Assembly (NCBI GenBank): GCA_024663395.1
Contig: JANFAH010000027.1
Location: forward strand, 1-64,000
Source: Pisolithus tinctorius
Taxonomy: Eukaryota > Basidiomycota > Agaricomycetes > Boletales > Pisolithaceae
DNA length: 64,000 bases
Reading direction: 5' to 3'
The position numbers and the translations under genes are program-made. Shown here in pieces: positions 34,615 through 44,599 of the stretch. Numbering within the stretch: position 1 is the stretch's first letter; each line of letters opens with the position of its first letter. The notes beneath the pieces are model-generated. The model searched no databases, was not told the DNA's origin, and was given only the letters and a program-made list of their open reading frames with translations.

Positions 34615-35515
34615 TGTCATATCCATGACTCTTGGACTCGGACTCAGCCCAGTCCGGACCCCTAGCCCCTAACTCCGGTCAACTCCGGTCCTAGTCCAGC
34701 CTAGAAAACCCAATCCCGGCCCTAGATAACTCAACTCTGGCCTGCATAACTCAAGTCCGGTGTTTTACCCCTATCTCCAGTCCGTTTCGGCCTCCCAGCC
34801 TTGTGCTGCTCCACCCTGGTCCTCCCAGGTCTATGTCTGGGTCACCCGGACATAACTCCGGTCTGTTTCCCTCTGTTTGTACTATATTTAGTCTAGCCCA
34901 CTCATCTGACTTTGCTTACTGTACAAATCCTGTGTCTGACCCTGGTATGCCGGTCATCCGGACTTTAGCTATTAGTCTCTGCACAGCCTCTGTGGCTATC
35001 CTCACTCTTGCTAATCATCTTGCTAATAGCTTATTCACAAGTCTGGCTCATGTTCATTATCCTGGACCGGCCTCCTGTATTTAACCCCTGTACATACTTT
35101 GTAGCACCCCAGTCAGAATATCAACTTAGTATTACCCTCAACTCCGTATTACCCCTCGAGACTACTCTATAGCTAAGGCCAAGCCTTAAGCTATCCCCAA
35201 CCCCTGTCCCAGACCTCTCCCTGGCTTGCATAAGGGTACAGCACATAAGCTGAGACCAAGGGAGGTATATCCAACCCCGGACCAGCTTCCCCTTGTGCGC
35301 ACTCCAACACCGGTCGGTTTCCCACGCTACCGGCCTTGTTCCTGCGCTCCCGGCCTTAAGTCCGGTCCTCCGGACTTAGCCCCTAACCTCCAGCCTCAAC
35401 TCCAGTCCAACTGGACTTGGCCCCTGTCTCTCGGCCTTGACTCTGGCCACTCGGACTCAACCCCTGTCACCTGGTCTTGAAGCCTGGTCACCCAAGGGTA
35501 AACCCATACTTCACA
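34615..35515. mobile_element. Solo LTR, 901 bp
   Basis: Begins TGTCATATCC and ends ACTTCACA (TG...CA). It is flanked by a perfect 5-bp duplication GAATG at 34,610-34,614 and 35,516-35,520, and removing it restores the LINE frame. The interior is rich in degenerate CCGGTC/GGACT repeats and has relatively high CpG, suggesting a recent insertion. There is no internal region, so it arose by LTR-LTR recombination. Confidence 0.92.
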
Positions 35516-38500
35516 GAATGCAATCACCACCTATTCACAGCCTCTGCAATCAAGTCAGCACACAAACTGTTGGAGTTGGTGGCAGACTATGGCATGGTCC
35601 AAGCCTTGCCCAAGGGTACACCCATGCTCCAGTCCTCCTCATCGGGAAACTGGACACACCTGGACAATGTCTTTTGTACAGAATCAATACTAGCAGACCT
35701 ACTCAAGTGTGACACCAGCCCAGAGGACCACAGCCCCAACACTGACCACCTCCTGATACTGACCCTAATAGACATGACCCTCGCCCCCTTGTCAACACCA
35801 CCACTCTGCAACTTCAGGGAGGTCGACTGGAAAAAGTTCAACAAATCACTCAAAGCCAAGCTAATGAAGATAGGCCCCCCAATGGCTATCATCAGTGAGC
35901 CTGAGTTCCAGAGAATGGCTAGAGGCATAGAGGAAGCCCTGTGCAGGACTGTGGAGAAAGAGGTCCCAAGGACATGCCCACACCCTCACAAGAAAAGATG
36001 GTGGACAAAGGAGCTGACAATGATGTGCAACAAGCTAAAAATGCTAAGTAAAGCAATGTACACCTTTCATGCAATATGCAATCACCCCAGTCACAGCCAT
36101 CGCAGAACAAAAGCCAGGGAGTATGACAAAGCCATTCAATCAGCAAAAAAGAATCACTGGAGGGACTGGCTTGAGGAGGCAAACAGTGACGACTTATGGA
36201 TAGCAAACAGATACTTATCCAACCCCTATGGAGATGGCAGCAAAGCCTGTGTGTCAACACTCAAGAAACTAGACAACAATGGAGTTGCATCCACACTCAA
36301 CACCAACAAAGACAAGAGCCAAGCCTTCACAAGCACACTCTTCCTGCCCCCCCCCCCCACCCCAGTCCTTGGTACCACAAGACTACAGGTACCCAATGCC
36401 AGAGGCACAGTGGTCAACCATCACAAAGGACCAACTTGCACACACAATCAAAAACCTCAGCCTATACAAGGCCCCAGGGCCTGATGGAGTACCAAACATC
36501 GTCTTTCAAAAATCTCCCATTCTGTCAAGTTACTTACTACATCTTTTCAATGCAGTGTTCACACTAAAGACCTACTACAACCCCTGGAGGGAGTCAATGA
36601 CAGTAATCCTCTGCAAGCCTGGAAAAGCAGACTACACCACACTGAAGGCCTATTGCCCTATCGCACTTCTCAACACCACTGCAAAACTCCTCTCAGCAAT
36701 TGTAGCAGAAAATACAACCTACATCCTTGAAAAACACCAGTTACTCCCAGGTACACACTTCGGTGGCAGGCCAGGTTGTTCAACCGAAGACTTGCTAATA
36801 TTACTAGAGTCCACGATATGACATGCATGGAGACAAAAGCAAGTGGTCTCTGCACTCTTCCTTGACATAGAAGGGGCATTCCTGAATGCTGTCACAGACT
36901 GATTGCTACACAACATGAGGAAGCGGAGCCTACCCATGGAGATCATGGACTACACAGGATGGCTACTCTCCAATAGAAAAACCAAGATATGCTTCAATGA
37001 CTATGAATCTGACTGGTTCAAAATCAACAACAGCATAGGACAAGGAGACCCACTATCAATGATCCTCTACATAATCTACAGCTCAGACCTAGTGGATACA
37101 GCCAAAGGTAAAAATGAACTAACACTGGCTTTTGTGGATGACACTGCCTTCATAGCTATTGGCAAAACCTTTGCAGCAACCCATGCCATCCTATGTGACA
37201 TGATGGAACAAGAAGATGGTGCCTACACCTGGTCAAAGGACCACAATTCTCATTTCAAAACCAGCAAATTTGCACTGATGGACTTCATGCTCAACTGCAA
37301 CAAACCCAGACCACTGCTAATGCTAAGAGGTACCACTATAAACCTGTCAAGTACTCACGAATTTCTAGGTGTAGTGCTGGACCAAGAACTAAGATGGAAA
37401 ACACAAGCAGCACAAGCCTTAGCAAAAGGCACAAAGCAGGCCCTCCTACTCCAAAGGCTCTCCACAACCTCATGGGGCATCCCCATGAAACTGATGCGCC
37501 AACTCTACCAGGCAGTCATTGTACTGAAAGTAACTTATGCCACATTGGTGTGGCTATGCCCCTCCTACACTGGGGATCTCTCCTCCAGGTCATGAGGCTC
37601 GAAAGGCATAATGGTGCACATCACCATGATCCAAAGAATGGCTATCCTAGCAGCCACAGGTGCCATGAGAACCACACCCACAGATGCCCTACTAGCACAT
37701 GCACACATCCTCCCAGCCCCACAACCTGTTCAACACATGCTATACAGAGCATCCCTATGACTGGCGTCACTACCAGACACACACCCTCTACATCAGCATA
37801 TCAACAGAGCAGCAAAAAGGAACATAAAAAGACATTGCACAGCACTACATCACCTCTTTCACAACCTAGAAATCAACCCAAGAGCCATTGAAGAAATCTG
37901 CCCATGCCTATTGCCCCCAAGCGCCCTCCCCATGCATGTGATCGCTATAGCCCCAAACAAAAAGGAAGCAGTCAAGAGCTTCGCAAAGATCCAAAACTGG
38001 ACCCTAGTGTTCACAGACAGGTCATGCACAAGCGAGGGGGTTGGCGCAGCAGCCACATTGTATGTAGACTATCAACACCTCACCACACTACACTACCAAC
38101 TAGGTAGTGCATCGGAGCACACAGTCTTTGAAGCAGAAGCAACAGCCCTGCTCCTAGCAGCCCACCTCCTGACCTCTAACACCGAAGTGACCTTCCCAGC
38201 ATCAATACTTGCTGACAACCAAGCAGTCACCCAATCCAGTGAGTGACTGTCAGCTAAACCTGGGCATTATCTACTCATGCACTTTAGGTCAATGATACAA
38301 GACTTACACAAAAGCAATCACCTGTCAAGAAAAGACATCACACTGCAATGGATAGCCAGGCACATGGAAATAGAAGGAAATGAACTAGCAGACAGAGAAG
38401 CAAAACTAGCAGCAAAAAGAGATGAACCCACCAGCCCACCAGAAGCACTCCCACCTGCACTAGCAGAATGCCTACCCCTCAGCATATCTACCCTGAAACA

Positions 38501-38960
38501 AACCCATGCTGCCAGACTGAAAGTCCTCTGGAACAATGAGTGGTGAGGATCCCCTCATTACAGCAGGATATCATGCATAGACCCCCTCCTACCCAGTAAC
38601 ACTTTTGTGAAACTAACTGCTTCGCTCCCCAAAAGACAGTCAGGCCTGTACATCCAGCTCCACACAGGCCATGTCCCACTCAACAAACACCTACACCACT
38701 TCAAGTGCAGCGACACACCTATGTGCCTGCAGTGCAGTGAAACCACCCTGGAAGATGCCCATCACTTCCTGTTCCAATGCCCCAGATATGACAGGGAGAG
38801 ACACATCCTCCACAATGCCCTTGGCAGGGATGCCAGCTCACTATCCTATGTTCTATCAAATGCAAAAGTGCAACCCCATCTCCTCAAATATGTGACAAGT
38901 ATGAAACAACTACAGGAAACATTTGGTGAGGTATTCAAAAGCAAACAAGACACCAGTTAA
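35516..38960 (+). pseudogene. LINE B ORF2, RT, RNase H and C-terminal zinc region
   Basis: The first part (35,477-36,484) encodes HHLFTASAIKSAHKLLEL, FREVDWKKFNKSLK and RDWLEEANSDDLW. After a frame change at the C-run near 36,350 come the RT motifs YKAPGPDGVPNI, LKAYCPIALLNTTAKLL and GTHFGGRPG, then a TGA at 36,819-36,821, FLDIEGAF, and GQGDPLSMILYIIYSSDL with the active site LAFVDDTAF (36,903-37,595). RNase H is FTDRSCTSEGVGAA (37,911-38,246; the usual Gly of TDGS is Arg) and GNELADREAK (38,277-38,546). The tail has CSDTPMCLQCSETTLEDAHH (38,607-38,960). At least five lesions make it inactive. Confidence 0.88.
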
Positions 38961-39490
38961 AGCCCTAGTACAGATAAAAGCAGCTACCCAGCCAAGTGTA
39001 CCCATCCCACACATCACTGCACCACCATCTACAGCCATGACACCCATGTCCCCAGCCCCATGCTCCATCAGTCCCAACAGACCCCAAACCCATTGGCTAA
39101 AAAAGCTGCACCCATTCTCAAAGCTCCCCAATCAACTCACCCCATCACTGCACCACCACCACTGCAAAATGCAGCCTCCACAAAGCAGTCTTCAATCAAC
39201 AGAGCTAAAGAACATGTCACCTTCTCTATCAGCTCGCCCAAATGGCAGCCAAATTAGTGTAGATTTAGATTAGCATCTAGAGAAGTCTTAAGCCTACCCA
39301 CTCCAAGGCGGAGTGTCTAAAATGGCTGGCAGGAATGGCAGACTGGTGGGGGGCCAAAGGCCCTGCCACCAGGGCAATCACTCGCTTGTGGGATCAGGCA
39401 GGCCACAGGGGGCTGTACTAGATAAGCTAATACCATGCTTGTATAGTGCAACATAGGGTCACTAGACTCTCAAGCACTTAAAGCAATGAA
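38961..39490 (+). other. LINE B 3' UTR
   Basis: Between the last ORF2 codon and the A-tail, with a Pro/Thr-rich open frame (38,923-39,273) of doubtful meaning. The section 39,310-39,480 aligns with the LINE A 3' UTR (14,700-14,870 minus), sharing GAGTGTCTAAAA and ATAGTGCAACATAGGG, and so defines the family's 3' end. Confidence 0.8.
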
Positions 39491-39507
39491 GAAAAAAAAA
39501 AAAAAAA

Positions 39508-39521
39508 AACCAAGAGGCAAT
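39508..39521. repeat. 3' target-site duplication of LINE B
   Basis: AACCAAGAGGCAAT immediately after the A-run, identical to 29,819-29,832. Confidence 0.9.
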
Positions 39522-39524
39522 GAT

Positions 39525-40055
39525 GGGACATCTCACCCCCCTCTCTGGAGGCCAGTGGGATGTCCCATGATAGCTTCAGAGGCTACTGTGGGACATCCCA
39601 GCCCCCTTTCTATAGACAGTGAGATGTCCCATGATAGCTTCAGAAGCTACTGTGGGACATCCCAGCCCCCTTTCCATAGGACAATGGGATGTCCCATGAT
39701 AACTTCAGAGGCTACTGTGGGACATCCCACCCTCCTCTCTGGAGGCCAGTGGGATGTCCCATGCTAGCTTTGGAGGCTACCATGGGACATCCCAACTCCT
39801 TTCTATTGACAGTGGGATGTCCCATGATAGCTTTGGAGGCTACTGTGGGACATCCCACCCCCCTCTCTAGAGGCCAGTGGGATGTCCCATGATAGCTTTG
39901 GAGGATACTGTGGGATGTCCCACCCCCCCTTCCATAGGCCAATGGGATGTCCCATGGTAGCTTTGGAAGCTACTGTGGGACATCCCACTCCCCCCTCTGA
40001 AGGCCAGTTGGACATTCCACTGCTCTCCATAGAGGCAAGTAGGATGTCCATGTAA
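39525..40055. repeat. Tandem array of 64-bp hairpin-forming units
   Basis: Eight copies of a 63-66-bp unit start near 39,555, 39,619, 39,683, 39,749, 39,812, 39,877, 39,942 and 40,006. Each contains GGGATGTCCCA about 20-25 bases before its complement TGGGACATCCC, with TAGC/GCTA extending the stem, so each unit can form a hairpin of about 40 nt. The array ends by decay near 40,055. Open frames on both strands are by-products. LINE B inserted at its left edge. Confidence 0.9.
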
Positions 40056-40838
40056 TATGTATATGTCAGAACACCAAAATGCTCTCAAATCAATTTTGTG
40101 GCAGCTTCAAGACAACCAGATCCACCATGCAGGTCTGTATTGACATATTGCACAGGTAATGTTATCTACTTTTTATACTAACTCACAGAGCACAGTGAAG
40201 GGCCAATGTAGCAGATTAAATGGGGGCAAATTGTGCAGCTGCAAGTGATAACAACATGATGGGTCTGATAAAAGATAGACCTGTTTTAGTAGCAATGCAG
40301 GTAGATTAATTCTCAACACAAAAATAGGCTCTTAGAAAAAGCATTGAACAACAATGTTTATAGGGCAAAGTCAATGAGAGAACCCAGACAAGACCAAAAT
40401 AAATCCAGAAGTCAGCCTCTGCAGCTCTACAGTGCTTGCATGTAGCATAGAACTGTAGTATCCTGATGATGATAACAACACCTGATTAGTAAGCAAGAGA
40501 TGTTGCCCAAGTCCCTTTAATCTGAGGTACTGCTAACCTTGCCTCAACACCACTTTCAATCCTTGCTTTCCAACCTTGCCACCCCCCTCACCATGTGGAA
40601 AAACCCTATCTGTCAAAACTTGAAGGAAATTGAGTTTTGAGTGTTTTTAGTCCTCAAAATTCAGGCTATTTACCCATTATTTTGAGATAATCATTTGAAT
40701 TCCATTCAGTTCCCTCAACTCACCAGGGAAAAACAATTACTTGATCACAGTAATAAAATATAGATAAGGTACACAGGAAACAAGGCAGCAGAACTCACCA
40801 GAGCCCCTGGCCATTGGACACAGTGACACTAGGAGAGT
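40056..40838. other. Intergenic, nothing recognised
   Basis: AT-rich, CpG-poor sequence with no usable frame between the hairpin array and the Ngaro-type element. No repeat with another part of the window was noticed. Confidence 0.5.
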
Positions 40839-40984
40839 TGGAGATTCTCAGTAGCAGAGATACATAGCACACTGAGAATATAGTCTAGGCATGGGAAGCA
40901 AGGTGGTGTCACCTCTCTTGCTCTTGCCACTCACCTCACTCCCCAAGCAGTTTGGTCCACTCACTCTCAGCCTTTGTTTTTGCA
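40839..40984 (+). repeat. Ngaro split repeat A1
   Basis: Starts TGGAGATTCTCAGTAGCAGA and is repeated as A2 at 52,848-52,993 with a few substitutions (mostly at CpG/TpG sites). It forms the left terminus. Confidence 0.92.
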
Positions 40985-41143
40985 AAGCCAGACCTTACAC
41001 AAAACCCCCATCTAGCTGTCCACCTGGTCTGAGAGCTACTGCTTAGCAAGGGACCATCTGGTAGATGAGATGATTGACCACAATGCAGCAGCACATCAAC
41101 TGGAGCTCCTCTGGACTGTCAACAATGACCTAGAAAAACAAGA

Positions 41144-41888
41144 ATGGGACTGACAACTCTTAGAGGAGCAACAAGCAGTTGCGGAGATAGATTGGCCAGA
41201 GAAGAACAAGAACAACTACAGCAGGAGCAAGAGAGGGAACATGAGCTCACTCTACAAGAGGACAAGAAGAAATATCACCACAAGCATGTGCCAATCCTGC
41301 AAGATGCCATAATACCAACAGAGCCCATCATAGTCCCAGCACACATCACCACTTGCAAACTCTGTAAAGGAGATGACTGTGAGCTCTACTTCTTCACCAA
41401 CAAGGGGCTCAAGGATGCAGAGCTCACTCCACAATCTACAGACAATGATGCTATGGCCCTCCTACAGTCAGGAGATGGCTTACACTCCTTTGTCCTAATA
41501 GCAGCTGCTCATGCCAAAGCAACATCACCAGAGATGAAGACCTCTCCTGGGAAGAGTTTGCAGAAGCAGTGCATGCCTAATCTCTGCCATGAAAGACAAT
41601 GACTGGCCCAAAGAACAGATCAATAGCCACATCAGATTCTGGCTAGCACTGGAGAACCACCCTTGGAGGCATGGCAGCTGTGATATCAGTAAGAAGGCAC
41701 TCTTAGCATATCAAGCAAATGTATGCTGCAGATGGCATGACACTCTTTCAACCCCCCAGTCTTTCAACATAGCCCTCATCAACAGCATGCTCCTTACTCA
41801 AGTCCAAGATGAACTGGTCCATTCAGTGCATGTAGCAGAACTCAATTCTCTCAGACAGGTCAGGTTTTTCCTCCACAAACATCATTGA
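41144..41888 (+). pseudogene. Ngaro ORF1 (gag-like)
   Basis: Two frames, 41,144-41,602 and 41,589-41,888, overlap by a few bases with a frame change. The first has a charged coiled-coil-like region (REEQEQLQQEQEREHELTLQ), then CKLCKGDDCELYFFTNKGL; the second has WPKEQINSHIRFWLALENHP and a WHDTL segment. From its place ahead of RT it is the structural protein of the element. The CxxC...C spacing suggests a zinc-binding site. No family name can be given with confidence. Confidence 0.6.
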
Positions 41889-42559
41889 ACATGATGAACT
41901 AACAAATAAACCTTCAATACCCTGATACATTTTTTCCCAATCCCTCACTCTCCCCTCCCCTCACTCTCCCCTCCCCCCCCCTCCTACACACACTACATGG
42001 ATGCACCTGGTTTACACACCAACTGCCCTGGGTCCCAGTTATCACACCAAACACAACCCAGACTATTGCATCAGGTTCACACACCCACCCACCCCACCCT
42101 TGCTCCCACACCTTACATGGCCCCCCACTGCACCCAACATGGCCCAAATGCCTAACATGGCTACACACCCCACACTTGGGATCAACCCACACCACATACC
42201 ACACATGGTCACCTTTTCCCCCACACAGATAGCACACAAGTACTCCCACAGTGTGGCTACTCAACCAGCCACATCGAGGCACAAACACCCCCCCTCACCC
42301 CTTTTTTCCCCTTCAGACCATGGGAAGTTGAGGCCTTTTTGAGTGGATACACCATGCTTCAACTCTGGCCCACTCCCAGTATGTGCTGTTTGCCTCAGCA
42401 GGGAACACCATAAAGGACCAGTCATCAATTTCCAAGCAGAATGCACCTGGGATGGTCGCCACAGCACCAGTTCAGAATGAATCAACAGAAGTCTATATTC
42501 CAAGGGAGGACAGAGGTTATGCATGAGGTGGCAAAGAGAGGAAGGGTGCACAGAGAGAC
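41889..42559 (+). other. Ngaro internal non-coding or decayed stretch
   Basis: C/A-rich low-complexity sequence (for example 41,940-41,990, CCCCTCCC-type runs) without a sustained frame. It connects ORF1 to the RT frame and probably was coding linker in an intact copy. Confidence 0.5.
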
Positions 42560-43303
42560 ATGACCCAAGGCACCTGTGTTCAGGATGCAGGCTTGCCACA
42601 CACAGAGCCAGAAACTGCCCTAGAGCACAGAAAGTGCCACCCACTAACCCCATATAAGCTGGATGTATGGGAGCATGAGCTCAGTGCAGTAGGGGTAGCT
42701 CACATCTTCGCACCCATAATATCAGGACTGTGCAATGGTTTTGTAATAGATTTTCCCCTGATAATGCTTACACAGTCACCCCCTAATAAAGACTTGATTG
42801 ATACATACCATTCTAAGTTCACAGAAATAATAAACAAGGAAACATCTAAAGGAAGATACATAGGGCCTCTTCCCCTCGCCATGATAGAACAACTAATAGG
42901 ACCTTACCAATCCTCACTGCTTTCACTCATTCCCAAACCAGGGAAACCAGGAAAATTCAGACTCATACAAAACTTCTCTTTCCCTTTATTGCCATTGCCA
43001 TCATACCCTAACCCTGCTGTTAATTCATTCATCTCAGCAGAAAGTTTTCCCACCACATGGGGTAAATTTGCCATCATCTACCTACTCATATCCTGACTTC
43101 CCCCAGGGTCCGAGATAGCCACATGTGATGTTGCCAAAGCATACAGAACCATCCCCATCCACCCTTCACAATGGCCAGCAGCAGTAGTACATACCTTGCC
43201 AACCCATGCATGCATTGACACTTGCCTCACCTTTGGAGCCACACCCTCAGCCAGAGTTTATGGCCAAGTAGGCAATGCAGGAACAGTGATCTTTCAGGCC
43301 AGA
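42560..43303 (+). pseudogene. Ngaro reverse transcriptase, 5' part
   Basis: Encodes LIPKPGKPGKFRLIQNFSFP (42,560-43,096). After a TGA at 43,094-43,096 the same frame continues with EIATCDVAKAYRTIPIHP (the RT motif-A Asp region), then GATPSARVYGQVGNAG up to the gypsy-1 insertion site. The reading continues at 50,076 without loss once the insertion and one CCAGA are removed, giving IFQARGIGPLDKWVDDHIF with the VDD active site. Confidence 0.87.
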
Positions 43304-43748
43304 TGTCATAGTCATGCCTTGACCCCAGCTGGACTTGGCCTTGTAACCATTCAGTCCAGCCTCAGCCTCGCCAATCCCACATCTCCAGTTGGTCTAGTGT
43401 GGTGAGCACTGCTTTGCAGTGTGTGTCATTTCAGTGAAGTCCTGCCCAGTTCTGTCCCCAGTCCACCCTGTCCCAGTCTCCGTACTATAGTTGACTCTAG
43501 TAGATAAACTTGTAGATACTTGGCCTGTACCTCTCAGTCTGAAATCAACAAAGTTTACTCTGATAACCCTGTCTTGGCCTCGGACTCAGACTGAGACCCA
43601 CACAAGGGAATAGTGCTGTATCCCCAGTCGCTAAGTCCAATCAGTCCAACCATCTGTGTCTTCAACTCCCTTCCTGATCCCAACCTCTCAGCTTTGCGCC
43701 CACTTCAGTCTCTGGTCTGGCCTCAACCCAGACATCCTGAACTTGACA
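43304..43748 (+). repeat. 5' LTR of gypsy-1 (445 bp, internally deleted)
   Basis: Homologous to the 3' LTR but lacks about 80 bp present there (the section between CAGTCTCC and GTACTATAG). The TATA-like sequence reads GTAGATAAAC instead of GTATATAAAC. TG...CA ends are intact. The start of gag follows about 40 bp downstream. Confidence 0.93.
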
Positions 43749-43786
43749 GTATTTCAGACTCTCCACTTGTGTGGGTCTAATACATC

Positions 43787-44400
43787 ATGGCAACCAAGAC
43801 TTGCTTCCAACCTCCCCATGGCCACTCTGCCTCAGCCAGTGGGGCTTGCTGCAAAACAGCACTAGCTGCTTTGGGCACCACTAGGTGCTCCCCAGATCCT
43901 GTCAGTCCCTTCAGGGGCTTTTCAGCCTGCACATCTAATACCCCCACCCCACATTGTCCCACTGCTCCCATCCCTGAGGGGGACCCCAGTGATGATGGGC
44001 TGGGTGACAATGATGATAATAACCCAGACAATGATGACCCTGGCAATGGTCCCAGTGATGAGAATCTGGAGGATGAACCAGACTTCCCAGATCTGGACAC
44101 TGAGCCTGCCATTACGGTCTTGGACAACCTTGCAGCAGCCATCAAGCTGTTGGCTTGCAATGCCCATACTAGTCCTGAGTCCTCAAGCAGGACCAAGTTA
44201 CATGAGCCCAACACCTTTGATGGTACCAACCCTAAGAAGCTTCATGCATTCTTCATTCAGTGCAAGCTGAATTTTCAGGACTGACCCTGGGCTTTTAGGA
44301 CCGACCATGCCAAGGTCATCTTTGCCCAGTCCTACCTCAAAGGCATGGCCTTAGAGTGGTTTGAGCCAGACTTGCTCAGGCTCAACGACCCTGATGACCA
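43787..44400 (+). pseudogene. gypsy-1 gag
   Basis: Starts MATKTCFQPPHG and passes through an acidic Asp/Asn-rich stretch (DDGLGDNDDNNPDNDDPGN). It then has the capsid block KLHEPNTFDGTNPKKLHAFF, IQCKLNFQD and, past a TGA at 44,282-44,284, FAQSYLKGMALEWFEPDLL. In this family Arg is usual where the TGA lies. Part of the C-terminus, including any zinc knuckle, is missing after 44,400. Confidence 0.87.
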
Positions 44401-44599
44401 AGGCTCATGCCATGGCCACCACTGAGGCTGCACCAGCCTCAGGCTCAGGTTCTACCCCCAAGACAAAAAAATAGGTAGCAGCTCCCAGGACTCCACACAA
44501 TCTGGGAGCTGCATTGACTCCAGTTGTGCAAACTTGGAGGCTCATCTCAACACGTCCACTCTTTCCAGCCTGAACTCTTTAACCCCCTATGTTACATGA

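Larger units (their letters stand above)
29833..39507 (+). mobile_element. LINE copy B, complete but interrupted twice
   Basis: The 5' end is fixed by the target duplication and begins TGCTCCTTGACT; the 3' end is an A-run at 39,491-39,509. Structure: 5' UTR, ORF1 (30,059-31,763), ORF2 with endonuclease, RT, RNase H and a zinc tail (31,888-38,960), 3' UTR to 39,490. It is split at about 32,021-34,239 by a 2.2-kb insertion and at 34,615-35,515 by a solo LTR. It is the same family as LINE A, in opposite orientation, with more CpG and longer frames, so it is younger. It still carries frame breaks (the C-run at about 36,350; TGA at 36,819 and 36,899; others) and is not autonomous. Confidence 0.93.

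Noticed and set aside
39486..40088. Several overlapping frames on both strands in the hairpin array
   Set aside because: Open on both strands because of the tandem unit, with no protein logic.
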